Part shown: positions 8,323 through 17,131 of the stretch, one piece after another
How the letters are laid out: each line of letters opens with the position of its first letter
How positions within the stretch are numbered: the first letter of the stretch is position 1
Assembly: GCF_036802865.1 (NCBI RefSeq)
Contig: NZ_DAIRVK010000002.1
Span: forward strand, 372,001-436,000
Direction of reading: 5' to 3'
Source: Sulfurospirillum sp036802865
GTDB taxonomy: Bacteria; Campylobacterota; Campylobacteria; Campylobacterales; Sulfurospirillaceae
Length of the DNA stretch: 64,000 nt
Notes under the pieces: model-generated
Seen by the model: the letters and a program-made list of their open reading frames with translations, nothing else
Databases searched by the model: none
Told to the model about the DNA's origin: nothing
Translations under genes and position numbers: made by a program

Positions 8323-11157
8323 ATGAGTAAAATGACACATGAAGATTCCTTAAAAATTGGAAGACGTGCCTTTCTAAAAATGGCAGCAATCGGGGCGAGT
8401 TTTGGAGCAACTGAAGTTTTTGCAAGTAGCGATTCATTGCGTCCGGCTACCGAAGAAGAAGTGAAAAATCCTTTTCCAGGTAGTAAGCGAGTCAAAACTA
8501 TTTGTAGTATTTGTTCAGCAGGATGTGGCATCATTGCTGAAGTTCAAAACGGTGTTTGGGTACGTCAAGACGTGGCACAAGACCATCCGATTAGTGAAGG
8601 TAGCCATTGCTGTAAAGGAATCGATCAGATTGATTTGGTTAAAAGTACACAACGTATTAAATACCCTCTGAAAAAAGTAGACGGAAAATGGCAACGTATC
8701 AGTTGGGATCAAGCCATTAATGAAATTTCAGAGAAAATGCTTAAACTAAGAGCTGAGAACGGTCCTGATGTGGCAATGTTCTTAGGTTCTGCAAAATTTA
8801 GTCTTCAACAATCCTTTTATTTTAGTAAATTTGCTGCAATGTGGGGAACAAACAACTTAGACCACGTTGCCCGCGTATGTCACAGTGCTTCAGTTGCGGG
8901 CGCTGCCAATACATGGGGCTATGGTGCTATGACCAATCACTTTGGTGATGTTGTTGAAAATTCAAAAGTCATTATGATGATTGGTGCAAACTCTGCTGCT
9001 GCGAATCCTATTGGGTTTAAACACTTTTTACAAGCAAAAGACAGAGGTGCTACGCTCATCGTTGTAGATCCTGTTTACACAAAAAGTGCGGCTAAAGCAG
9101 ATCATTATCTTCGTATTCGCACGGGTACGGACATTGCGTTTGCGTATGGTATGCTTCATCTTATCTTTAAAAATGGTTGGGAAGATAAAGAGCTTATCAA
9201 TGAGCGTGTTTACGGTATGGATGAGATTCGCGCAGAAGCTGCCAAATGGACACCAGAACTCACTTCTGATGTCACAGGCATTCCAGTAGAACAAATTATT
9301 CAAATCACCACGCTGTTTGCAAAAAATAAACCTGGATGTGTGGTGTGGTCACTGGGCATTACGCAACACTCTGTGGGTTCATCTAACACCAGAATCCTTC
9401 CTATTCTTCAACTTGCTCTTGGTAATGCTGGTAAAAAGGGTGGTGGCTGTAACATCATCCGTGGACACGATAATGTTCAAGGTTCAACCGATATGGGAAA
9501 TATTGCTGATACATTACCAGGGTATTATGGTTTGGATGATGGCGCTTGGAAATACTATGCTGAAACTTGGGGCGTTGATTATGAATGGCTCAAAGGAAGA
9601 TTCTTTGAGAAAAAATGGATGAATGAAAAAGGTTTCTCGCTTTCAAAATGGTGGCAAGGTGTTCTCCAAGAGGAAAAAACACACTCTTCTAGTCCTATTC
9701 GTGCCCTTTGGGTTCAAGGAACAGGTATTACTTCCATGACCCAACAAGCGAAAATCAAAGAGGCACTTGATAAATTAGATCTACTTGTTATTGCCGAGCC
9801 TTTTGTGAATGAAGCGGCGATTTTAACCAGTCGCAAAGACAATATTTATATTCTTCCTGTGGGAACACAGTTTGAGAGTGAAGGAACCGTAACCGCAACC
9901 AATCGCTCTGCACAGTGGCGTACTAAAGTCGTTGAACCTCTTTATGAAGCAAAGGAAGATCAAGAAGTGATGTTTGCGTTTGCGAAAAAATTTGGCTTCT
10001 ATGACCAGTTTGTGCAAGGTATGAAAATGGGCATCAAAGAGGGCAAAGTTGTTCAAGTCAAAAATGATTTTAAATGGCCAGATGATGCGGTTAATGAGAT
10101 TGCTCGCTCTGTAAAAACGATAGGACTCAGTGGTTGGACGGCTGAGCGACTTCGTAAACACCAAGAGAATTGGCATATGTTTGATCCTATTACCCTTGCG
10201 GGAAAAGGTGAAATGAAAGGTCAGTATTACGCACTTCCATGGCCATGTTGGGATGAAAAACATCCAGGATCACCAATACTTTTTGATGTCAATACACCAG
10301 TTAATGATGGCGGTATGGGCTTTAGAAATCGTTTTGGCGCTGAGCACAATGGCATGAGTCAAATTGCAAGTAAAACAGTGACCATTAAAGGCTCAAAAGT
10401 ACAGGGTGGTTATCCTGAAATCACCAAAGCCAATATTGAAGAGATTCTTGGTATTAAACTTACCGAAGAAGAAAAAGCTAAAATGGGTGCAAACTGGAAA
10501 GTGGATTTTAGTGGGATTATTCAAGCCAAATGTCGTGAAGCGGGAGTGTGTGTTTATGGAAATGCACGAGCACGTACGATCGTTTGGGAGTTCCCAGATC
10601 CGATTCCACAACACAGAGAGCCTATCCACTCACCTCGTTGGGATTTAGTCCAAAAATATCCGACCTATGATGACCAAGTCAATAACTTTAGGGTTGAAAC
10701 AAAGTATAAATCAGAACAACAAAAACAAAACTGGTTTAAAGAGTTCCCAACCATGATGGTCAGTATGAGGGTTGTTAACCTCTCAGGTGCTGGAATGCTT
10801 GAGCGAACCAGCAAATACCTCTCCGCGATTACGCCAGAAATGTTCTGTAACATTCACCCAGATCTTGCCCTTAGTAAAGGCATTCGTAATGGTGAGATGA
10901 TGTGGTTACATTCACCGCATGGCACCAAAATTAAGGTCAAAGCATATCATAATGAGAGTGTTACACCTGATCGTGTCTGTATGCCATACAACTTTGCTGG
11001 CATGTTCCAAGGTGCGGATTTGAGTGCGAATTATCCAGAAGGTACAAAACCGTATAGCATTGGCGAGAGTTCCAATACGATTGTCAATTATGGTTTTGAT
11101 GTTATTACTCAGATTCCTGAGTTTAATGCCGGCTTATGCCGTGTTGAAAAAGCGTAG
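8323..11157 (+). CDS. fdhA: formate dehydrogenase, catalytic molybdopterin subunit (Tat-exported, Cys type)
   Basis: The 944-aa periplasmic subunit oxidises formate to CO2 at a Mo/W bis-MGD site. The N-terminus carries the Tat motif GRRAFLKM with a hydrophobic stretch. Next come four cysteines for a [4Fe-4S] cluster (CSICSAGC near 66-73 and GSHCC near 93). The active-site segment is ARVCHSASVAG; the ligand is Cys186, codon TGT at 8878-8880, where many formate dehydrogenases have selenocysteine encoded by TGA. A molydopterin dinucleotide-binding domain forms the C-terminal ~180 residues. A good RBS (AGGAGG) precedes ATG 8323. It is followed by the Fe-S and cytochrome subunits. Confidence 0.95.
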   Translation: MSKMTHEDSLKIGRRAFLKMAAIGASFGATEVFASSDSLRPATEEEVKNPFPGSKRVKTICSICSAGCGIIAEVQNGVWVRQDVAQDHPISEGSHCCKGIDQIDLVKSTQRIKYPLKKVDGKWQRISWDQAINEISEKMLKLRAENGPDVAMFLGSAKFSLQQSFYFSKFAAMWGTNNLDHVARVCHSASVAGAANTWGYGAMTNHFGDVVENSKVIMMIGANSAAANPIGFKHFLQAKDRGATLIVVDPVYTKSAAKADHYLRIRTGTDIAFAYGMLHLIFKNGWEDKELINERVYGMDEIRAEAAKWTPELTSDVTGIPVEQIIQITTLFAKNKPGCVVWSLGITQHSVGSSNTRILPILQLALGNAGKKGGGCNIIRGHDNVQGSTDMGNIADTLPGYYGLDDGAWKYYAETWGVDYEWLKGRFFEKKWMNEKGFSLSKWWQGVLQEEKTHSSSPIRALWVQGTGITSMTQQAKIKEALDKLDLLVIAEPFVNEAAILTSRKDNIYILPVGTQFESEGTVTATNRSAQWRTKVVEPLYEAKEDQEVMFAFAKKFGFYDQFVQGMKMGIKEGKVVQVKNDFKWPDDAVNEIARSVKTIGLSGWTAERLRKHQENWHMFDPITLAGKGEMKGQYYALPWPCWDEKHPGSPILFDVNTPVNDGGMGFRNRFGAEHNGMSQIASKTVTIKGSKVQGGYPEITKANIEEILGIKLTEEEKAKMGANWKVDFSGIIQAKCREAGVCVYGNARARTIVWEFPDPIPQHREPIHSPRWDLVQKYPTYDDQVNNFRVETKYKSEQQKQNWFKEFPTMMVSMRVVNLSGAGMLERTSKYLSAITPEMFCNIHPDLALSKGIRNGEMMWLHSPHGTKIKVKAYHNESVTPDRVCMPYNFAGMFQGADLSANYPEGTKPYSIGESSNTIVNYGFDVITQIPEFNAGLCRVEKA

Positions 11158-11166
11158 GGGTGAGCG

Positions 11167-11733
11167 ATGAGTGAAATGTCAAGAATGAAATTTTATTGTG
11201 ATGATCACAGATGTATAGAATGTTTTGCATGTTCCGTAGCGTGTGCAGAAGCGCATGAGCTACCAACAGGTATTAGTCGTCGTAAAGTCATTACGCTAAA
11301 CAATGGCGTAGAAGGTAAAGAAGTTTCAACTTCTATGGCATGTATGCATTGTACCGATGCACCGTGTCAGCAAGTCTGTCCTGTGGATTGTTTCTATATT
11401 CGTGAAGATGGAATTGTCTTACACGATAAGAAAAAGTGTATTGGTTGTGGTTACTGCTTGTACGCTTGTCCATTTGGTGCTCCTCAGTTTCCAAGAGATG
11501 GCGCGTTTGGAACAAAAGGAGCTATGGATAAATGTACCATGTGTGCAGGGGGACCTGAAGAGACCAATTCAGCAACGGAGCGTCATTTATACGGTCATAA
11601 CCGTATTGCAGAAGGACGTGTGCCTATCTGTGCAGCGGTATGTGCAACCAATGCTCTTCTTGTGGGTGATGCAGAGAGTGTCTCTACTATGTATCGTAAA
11701 AGAGTCGTAGGGCGCGGAACGAAGCGTATTTAA
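11167..11733 (+). CDS. fdhB: formate dehydrogenase, iron-sulfur subunit
   Basis: A 188-aa electron-transfer subunit with four groups of cysteines for four [4Fe-4S] clusters: CIECFACSVAC near 18, CMHCTDAPCQQVC near 60, CIGCGYCLYAC near 93, and CTMC with a later CAAVC. It passes electrons from FdhA to the cytochrome b subunit. It has no signal of its own and no C-terminal membrane helix, so it would be co-exported with FdhA by the Tat signal of the partner. It begins 9 bases after fdhA. Confidence 0.94.
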   Translation: MSEMSRMKFYCDDHRCIECFACSVACAEAHELPTGISRRKVITLNNGVEGKEVSTSMACMHCTDAPCQQVCPVDCFYIREDGIVLHDKKKCIGCGYCLYACPFGAPQFPRDGAFGTKGAMDKCTMCAGGPEETNSATERHLYGHNRIAEGRVPICAAVCATNALLVGDAESVSTMYRKRVVGRGTKRI

Positions 11734-11747
11734 TGAAGGAGTCGCGA

Positions 11748-12647
11748 ATGAATAAAATAATCTATGGATTCATTGTGCTCCTAAGTTTGGCATCAGTGGC
11801 ATACGCTACCGATAGCCAAATCTGGGGAGAGATGCGCATCCAAAATATCTTAGGATACGATAAAGAAGGAAGTACACACTTAGGACAACTCTTCACCATG
11901 CTCCAACATCAATACTTTGCATGGATATTCCTAGGAGTATTAATTGGCGTTCCAGGAGCCTTCTTTATCCATTATAAGATTATAGGTCCCAAAGTGTTTC
12001 CACACAGTGAAAAGAAATACTATGCCTTTAACCTCTATAATAGAATTATCCACCAAGTAGCAGCAGTGAGCTTCTTGGTTATTATCCCTACAGGATTCAT
12101 TATCGTCTTTGGTGACTTCTTTGGTGGTGGAACACTCGTTAGAATGGCAAAGAACCTTCATGGCATCTTTACCATACCTTTTACCATTGTTGTCATTCCT
12201 ATGGCACTCATGTGGCTTAAAGAAGCCCTCTTTAATATGGATGATGTGAAATGGTTTATGATCCTAGGTGGTTATCTCTCTAAAGAGAAAAAACCTATCT
12301 TGGCAGGGAAGTTTAATGCAGGTCAAAAGATGTGGTACTGGGTAGCAATACTAGGAGGAATCACGATGATTCTGAGTGGTGCCTTTATGTTCTTCTTAGA
12401 CTTTAAAATGCAAATGTTGCATAACTTAACAGGAATGAGTCAAATCGATATGTTACGAGCTGCAGCGATTATCCATAATGTCATGGGCTTTGCAGTCTTA
12501 GCACTGTTTATAACCCATGTGTATATGTCTATGTTTGCTATTAAAGGAGCCGTGCATAGTATTATCACAGGCTATGTTGAAGAAGAAGAGGTCAAGATTC
12601 TTCACAGCACGTGGTATAAGAAGCTTAAGGATCAGGGTAAGTTTTAA
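11748..12647 (+). CDS. fdhC: formate dehydrogenase, cytochrome b membrane subunit
   Basis: A 299-aa inner-membrane di-haem cytochrome b that anchors the complex and hands electrons to menaquinone. A hydrophobic signal-like segment at residues 1-20 ends in AYA. Four main membrane helices follow, with His residues in NRIIHQVAAVSF, KNLHGIF, AAIIHNVMGF and ITHVYMS as candidate haem ligands. I start it at ATG 11748 because AAGGAG lies at 11736-11741; the in-frame ATG at 11733 overlaps the fdhB stop and has no RBS. A strong terminator follows. Confidence 0.93.
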   Translation: MNKIIYGFIVLLSLASVAYATDSQIWGEMRIQNILGYDKEGSTHLGQLFTMLQHQYFAWIFLGVLIGVPGAFFIHYKIIGPKVFPHSEKKYYAFNLYNRIIHQVAAVSFLVIIPTGFIIVFGDFFGGGTLVRMAKNLHGIFTIPFTIVVIPMALMWLKEALFNMDDVKWFMILGGYLSKEKKPILAGKFNAGQKMWYWVAILGGITMILSGAFMFFLDFKMQMLHNLTGMSQIDMLRAAAIIHNVMGFAVLALFITHVYMSMFAIKGAVHSIITGYVEEEEVKILHSTWYKKLKDQGKF

Positions 12648-12660
12648 CAATATTGTATAA

Positions 12661-12687
12661 GAAGAAGCCCTAAAATAGGGCTTCTTC
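12661..12687. terminator. bidirectional terminator between fdhC and the Fe-S protein gene
   Basis: A perfect 12-bp stem (GAAGAAGCCCTA with its complement) closes a 3-nt AAA loop. It lies 13 bases after the fdhC stop and touches the stop codon of the convergent gene, so it can serve both. Confidence 0.85.
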
Positions 12688-13958
12688 TAGTTCATATCTG
12701 CTAAGAGTTTACCAAAATAACGTGACTTGATCTGCTCACTTGCTATGATTTGTTTAACGGGTGGGAGTTTGAGGAGTACGCCCAAAATGGCTGCCATAGC
12801 ACGGTGGTTCCAGAGCGCTTGATTATCAAAAATAAGCTCTTGTAATTTTCCTCGCTCTATCGCCATCATAACAGTTTTGTGTACAGAATTCACAGGGGTA
12901 ATGATGCGCCGAGCACGCTTTTTAAGAGAGATGATGTTCTCTTTACAGGCTGTAACACAAACACCACATCCCAAACAACGATCTTCATCCAACTGAGCTT
13001 TCATTTTTTTAGGTTTTTGTGGATCATGCGCTGAAACCATAGAAATGGCTTCTACAGGACACGCTTGAGAACATTTGCTACATCCATGACAGGTAAGATC
13101 AATTTCGGGTAAAAAATTGGTTGTCTCAACGGGATTTAAAAAGGCAAAACGGCGCGCGGCTGTGAGTGCCTCACAACAACAGCTACAGCAATTGCAGATG
13201 AAATTGACACCACTTTGAGCATTCTCCCCAAATTGTACGAGGTTATGTTCTCTGGCCTTTTCTAAAAGTTCTAGTCCTTCACTTTTTTCAACAAGTCTTG
13301 TGTAGCCATACTGTGAAAGAGAATGTGCCGTGTTGCCAAATGTCATACAAATCTCCATAGGGGCATTGCAAGCCGTGCCAAGATGCTGTTTTTTATGACG
13401 GCAATAACACATCCCAACACCCATGAATTGGAAACTTTCAATGATATGTGAAGCGCGCTCATAATCCAATACATATAGGCTATTTTGCGAGGAGAGAGCA
13501 TTTTCATTTACAAAAGTACGCCCAGGTTTCGTTTCTCCGCTAAAGAGTGTTTTTATGAATTCTTCTTCGACACTGAGGTATTGGTAAAAGAGTTCTGAAA
13601 TCAACTTTTGATCAACATGCCCACCTGTACGCATAAGGCTAAACTCAAAAAAACCAGCCATCGGAGGAGGTAGGACATACGTTGAGCTACCATTTTGCTC
13701 AATGTCGATGAGAAGTGCTTTCGAGCAAAGGGAATCTAGTATTTTTTGTGCCTCTAACATACTCACTTTCCAATTTTGAGCGGCTATTTCCATTTTAAAA
13801 GGTTTGATAGGTAAAAGAGAGACGAGTTCGGCTTCTTTAGGCGTAAAAAGGAGGCTTAAAATGTCATAGAGCGTTTGTGAAGGTGGAGCGCCTAGCGGAA
13901 AACGGTTGAGGCGCTCTATGAGATGTGTATAACCTTCTCTTGAAGTAAGGTGTGACAT
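12687..13958 (-). CDS. cysteine-rich 4Fe-4S protein next to formate dehydrogenase
   Basis: A 423-aa soluble protein. The N-terminal ~160 residues look like a winged-helix or regulatory region without cysteine motifs. Then come MCYCRHKK with a later Cys (near 182), an unusual run CNCCSCCC (near 254), and two ferredoxin-like motifs CHGCSKCSQACP (near 290) and CLGCGVCVTAC (near 330). It probably binds at least three Fe-S clusters and moves electrons. It faces the fdh operon tail to tail, which suggests but does not prove a shared role. ATG 13958 has AAGGAG upstream. Function not known to me. Confidence 0.8.
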   Translation of the reverse strand: MSHLTSREGYTHLIERLNRFPLGAPPSQTLYDILSLLFTPKEAELVSLLPIKPFKMEIAAQNWKVSMLEAQKILDSLCSKALLIDIEQNGSSTYVLPPPMAGFFEFSLMRTGGHVDQKLISELFYQYLSVEEEFIKTLFSGETKPGRTFVNENALSSQNSLYVLDYERASHIIESFQFMGVGMCYCRHKKQHLGTACNAPMEICMTFGNTAHSLSQYGYTRLVEKSEGLELLEKAREHNLVQFGENAQSGVNFICNCCSCCCEALTAARRFAFLNPVETTNFLPEIDLTCHGCSKCSQACPVEAISMVSAHDPQKPKKMKAQLDEDRCLGCGVCVTACKENIISLKKRARRIITPVNSVHKTVMMAIERGKLQELIFDNQALWNHRAMAAILGVLLKLPPVKQIIASEQIKSRYFGKLLADMN

Positions 13959-14043
13959 GGAATCATCTCCTTTATAAAAGGCAGAGATAGTTTATTGTAA
14001 AAGCACCAAAGGGGCGCGACTTGACTTTGACGAAAACCCAATG

Positions 14044-14090
14044 TTAACGTAGTTTGTAAAGCTTTGCTTCGCAAGCGTAACGAAAGTTCT
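14044..14090 (-). repeat. possible diverged copy of the dispersed intergenic repeat
   Basis: Read on the minus strand, this stretch has CGTTACGCTTG, GAAGC and AAGCTT in the same order as the units at 4304 and 48653, but lacks the GCCAAT part. It lies between yggS and the Fe-S protein gene. Relation is uncertain. Confidence 0.3.
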
Positions 14091-14099
14091 GTAAGAACC
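14080..14099 (-). terminator. short hairpin after yggS
   Basis: On the minus strand, GTTCT and AGAAC enclose a TAC loop, with two further weak pairs, directly after the yggS stop. A short T run follows. Weak candidate terminator for the minus-strand housekeeping run. Confidence 0.35.
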
Positions 14100-14777
14100 T
14101 TATTTGAATAAGATGCTTCCTAGACGAATCATGTTTGAACCACACGCAATAGCAAGTTCAAAATCTTGGCTCATGCCCATAGAACAATACTTTGCACCTT
14201 GATTTTGAAGTGACTCAAAAATTTCAGAGGTAGTTTCAAAGCTTTTTTGGATAATGGCTTTTTCTTCAGTATGTGCGCCAATACTCATGACACCTTTGAG
14301 TTGAAGATGTTTACATGTAAGGTTTATTTGCTCATAGACTTCCAGCGCAACTTCAGGTAAAACACCTGCTTTTTGCTCTTCATAGGCACTGTTGATTTGA
14401 AGGAGTACATTCATCGTTTTACCTTTGACAGATAAACGTTTATCAAGCTCTTGGGCAAGCTCAAGTGAGCTTAGTGAGTGCATCAATGAAGGGTTCAGAT
14501 CAATGAGCTGGTTGATTTTATTGGTTTGCAAACGTCCGATAAAATGCCATTCTAACGGTAAATGAGAAAGTGCATGAACTTTATCACTCATATCTTGAAT
14601 TTTATTTTCGCCAAAAGAACGCTGACCGATGTTATACATTGCTTCGACCATTTGTGGAGTTGCACTCTTACTAGCAGCTACAATTTTAACAATACGGTGC
14701 TGATCAACACTCAATCGTGCTTTTTCAACACGTGTCAAAATCTCATCAAAAGTGTTTACAAAATTTTTAGTTTCCAT
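14100..14777 (-). CDS. yggS: YggS/PLPBP family pyridoxal 5'-phosphate homeostasis protein
   Basis: A 225-aa cytoplasmic protein of the alanine-racemase-fold PLP-binding family. The PLP lysine lies in VAASKSATP near residue 34, and family motifs GENKIQD, WHFIGRLQTNK and GMSQDFELAI are present. It buffers PLP and affects amino-acid pools; it has no known catalytic activity. Its start overlaps the rseP end by 11 bases, so it is coupled to the upstream genes. Confidence 0.93.
   Translation of the reverse strand: METKNFVNTFDEILTRVEKARLSVDQHRIVKIVAASKSATPQMVEAMYNIGQRSFGENKIQDMSDKVHALSHLPLEWHFIGRLQTNKINQLIDLNPSLMHSLSSLELAQELDKRLSVKGKTMNVLLQINSAYEEQKAGVLPEVALEVYEQINLTCKHLQLKGVMSIGAHTEEKAIIQKSFETTSEIFESLQNQGAKYCSMGMSQDFELAIACGSNMIRLGSILFK
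14311..14320. repeat. TTACATGTAA palindrome inside yggS
   Basis: Perfect copy within coding sequence, where it costs codon choice. Confidence 0.7.
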
Positions 14778-15825
14778 TGGTCAACCTATAAATATCATTA
14801 AAAATACTCAACGCCATGAGGCTTAAGAGTAGCATCCATCCAGCCGTAGTCATACCTCTAAGAACCTTTTCGCTCGGTGCTCGTTTGGTAATAAGCTCAT
14901 AGGCATTAAACATAATGTGCCCACCATCAAGTGCAGGAATCGGTAGAAGATTGAGAACACCAAGGTTGACTGAAATGAGTGCTGTTAACGCAAAAAGAGC
15001 GACAATACCTGCGGCACTTGCTTCTGATGTCACTTGTACAATAGAAATAATACCACCCAACTCTTTAGGTGAGACGACACCTTCAACCAATTTTTGAAGA
15101 CTGGTCAAGATAAGTTTTGTTGCTTTTACCGTTTGATCATAGGCAAAGCCCAACAGTTTATCTGCACTGTAGTTTACTTCAATGGTCTTACCACTAGGTG
15201 AAACACCGATCATCTTTTTTTGCTTTGTTTCACCAAACATGTTTTGGTATTCATTGATTTTAGGCGTTATGAGAAGGGTTTGAACACTGCCAGCACGCTC
15301 AACTTTTAATTCAAGTTTACCCATACTGTCTTGGATAAGTGTACTGACTTCATCCCAGCCTTCAATTAATGTTCCATTGATCATAACAATACGGTCATTT
15401 TCTTGGAGTCCTGCTTCGAAAGCAGGAGAGTTTTCGCTAATTTTACCAATGATGGGAGCGTATTTGCTAACACCCATGGAACCAATTGCCATAAAAAGTA
15501 AAAAAGCGAGTAAAAAGTTTGCAAAAGGACCTGCAAAGAGAATAATAATACGTTTCCAAGGCTCTTTTGTGTTGTAGCTATCGCTATCAAAGCTTACTTT
15601 TGTAGGATCACGGTCATCTTGTCCTTTCATCTGAACATAGCCACCAAGTGGAATAAGCGAAAGACAATACTCAGTGTTTCCCACTACTTTAGTGAAAAGC
15701 TTTTTGCCAAAACCAATACTAAAGACTTCAACATGCACTCCAAAAAAACGAGCGGCAAGGAAATGTCCTAATTCATGAAAAAAGATAAGAAAAGAGAGAA
15801 CCAGAATGGAGGTCAATGTTCCCAT
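14767..15825 (-). CDS. rseP: RseP/site-2-type zinc metalloprotease
   Basis: A 352-aa inner-membrane protease. The active-site HELGH is in the first membrane helix (near residue 18) and the second zinc motif, PIPALDGG, is in a C-terminal helix near 300. One PDZ domain lies between (about 120-200). The family cuts membrane-bound anti-sigma factors or leftover signal peptides. It abuts pgsA, the order also seen in C. jejuni. Confidence 0.93.
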   Translation of the reverse strand: MGTLTSILVLSFLIFFHELGHFLAARFFGVHVEVFSIGFGKKLFTKVVGNTEYCLSLIPLGGYVQMKGQDDRDPTKVSFDSDSYNTKEPWKRIIILFAGPFANFLLAFLLFMAIGSMGVSKYAPIIGKISENSPAFEAGLQENDRIVMINGTLIEGWDEVSTLIQDSMGKLELKVERAGSVQTLLITPKINEYQNMFGETKQKKMIGVSPSGKTIEVNYSADKLLGFAYDQTVKATKLILTSLQKLVEGVVSPKELGGIISIVQVTSEASAAGIVALFALTALISVNLGVLNLLPIPALDGGHIMFNAYELITKRAPSEKVLRGMTTAGWMLLLSLMALSIFNDIYRLTNGN

Positions 15826-16367
15826 TAATGGATTCCTTTTTTAGTATATCCGATGATATACTCATACCCTGAGTACATTGTAAGAGCAACAGCTGCCCAT
15901 AAAAGGATATTGGCATAAGGCCAGTTCATCATCATAAAACCAATAGCGATCATTTGAAGAACGGTTTTTACTTTTCCAGCCATACTTGCAGCGATATCTT
16001 TACCTTCACCCATTGCAGCAACACGAAGTCCCGTTATGAAAAACTCACGCGTAAGAATGAGAAAGATTGCCCAAGCATTCGCCCGATCGATCATCATCAG
16101 CCCTAAAAAAGCCGCAAGTGTAAGCATTTTATCGGCAAGTGGATCAAGAATTGCTCCGAGTTGGGTCTTTTGATCCCAATTACGTGCAATATAGCCATCA
16201 AAAAAATCTGTTGCACTGGCAATAACAAAAATAAGTGCGGCAAAATAGTCCAGCCATGTTGAATGTACACCCGCAAAAAGTGGCAAATCACGGTTGACCA
16301 AAAGGACAAACATGATTGGAGCTAGCCCGATACGTAAAGAGGCTAAGAGATTGGGAAGGTTCATCAT
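15825..16367 (-). CDS. pgsA: CDP-diacylglycerol-glycerol-3-phosphate 3-phosphatidyltransferase
   Basis: A 180-aa membrane enzyme for phosphatidylglycerol synthesis. The complete CDP-alcohol phosphotransferase motif is visible near residues 62-87: DGYIAR, then G, then D and D four apart (GAILDPLADK). Five or so membrane helices. The start is one of two adjacent ATG codons (16367 or 16364) overlapping the end of the upstream reductase gene. Confidence 0.93.
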   Translation of the reverse strand: MMNLPNLLASLRIGLAPIMFVLLVNRDLPLFAGVHSTWLDYFAALIFVIASATDFFDGYIARNWDQKTQLGAILDPLADKMLTLAAFLGLMMIDRANAWAIFLILTREFFITGLRVAAMGEGKDIAASMAGKVKTVLQMIAIGFMMMNWPYANILLWAAVALTMYSGYEYIIGYTKKGIH

Positions 16368-17131
16368 TTAAATGTTGTTCCGCCATCAATCAGCATGGTA
16401 TGTCCTGTAATCCAAGACGCTTTATCCGAACAGAGAAATAAACAAGCCCCTGCAAGATCTTGTGGTTGTCCCATGCGACCGAGTGGTGAGAGTTTTGCTG
16501 TGATATCACGAACTTCTTCATAGTTTGTAAAAGCTCTTAACGCGTCAGTTTCAATTGGACCGCCACTGACAGCATTGACACGAATGCCTATAGCACCAAG
16601 CTCTGCTGCTGCATAACGTACCATAGTTTCAACGGCAGCTTTTGCAGTGCCATGACCTGCATAGTTTTCGATGTACACAAGGTTACCTGTTGATGAAAGA
16701 GAAATAATGCTTCCTCCTCCCACTTTTTCCATACGTTTAGCTGCTTCTTGAGCGCCAACCACAAATGCATTAACGGTTGCTGTAAAGATGTTGTTGATAC
16801 CACGAGGTTTAAGTTTCATAAACTTTGTATATCCACCAACCACTGGGCGACCTGAGATAATAGCGTTAGAGATGAAAAAGTCCACACGATCAAAATCTTT
16901 ATCGATTTCTAAAAAGAGGTCTTTATAGGTCTCTGGCTCTAAAATATTAAGGGCATATGCTTTGGCTTTGATGCCATACTTTTGTTCTAAATCTTTAACT
17001 TGTGCAATCGCTAACTCTTCATTTGAGTTATACGTAAAAGCAATATTTACACCTGCTTGGGCAAATTCATAAACGATGGCTTGACCGATACCTCTGGTAC
17101 CCCCGCTAATGACAAGTGTTTTTCCCTTCAT
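16364..17131 (-). CDS. fabL: short-chain dehydrogenase, FabL-type enoyl-ACP reductase
   Basis: A 255-aa SDR protein with the NADP(H)-binding motif GGTRGIGQ near residue 10. The active-site segment is YAGHGTAK, which is Tyr-x6-Lys rather than the common Tyr-x3-Lys. That spacing is the mark of FabL-type enoyl-ACP reductases, which reduce the last double bond in each fatty-acid elongation cycle. The frame is open upstream to 17203, but ATG 17131 has AAGGA at good spacing and overlaps the dapA stop by one base. A homologue adjoins dapA in C. jejuni (Cj0807). A different SDR activity remains possible. Confidence 0.75.
   Translation of the reverse strand: MKGKTLVISGGTRGIGQAIVYEFAQAGVNIAFTYNSNEELAIAQVKDLEQKYGIKAKAYALNILEPETYKDLFLEIDKDFDRVDFFISNAIISGRPVVGGYTKFMKLKPRGINNIFTATVNAFVVGAQEAAKRMEKVGGGSIISLSSTGNLVYIENYAGHGTAKAAVETMVRYAAAELGAIGIRVNAVSGGPIETDALRAFTNYEEVRDITAKLSPLGRMGQPQDLAGACLFLCSDKASWITGHTMLIDGGTTFK

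Noticed and set aside
9823..10263. 146-aa minus-strand frame inside fdhA
   Set aside because: It is fully covered by the well-supported fdhA gene, has no RBS or family resemblance, and reads as a shadow frame.
8323..11157. Selenocysteine (TGA) readthrough in fdhA
   Set aside because: The frame has no internal TGA; the active-site codon is TGT.
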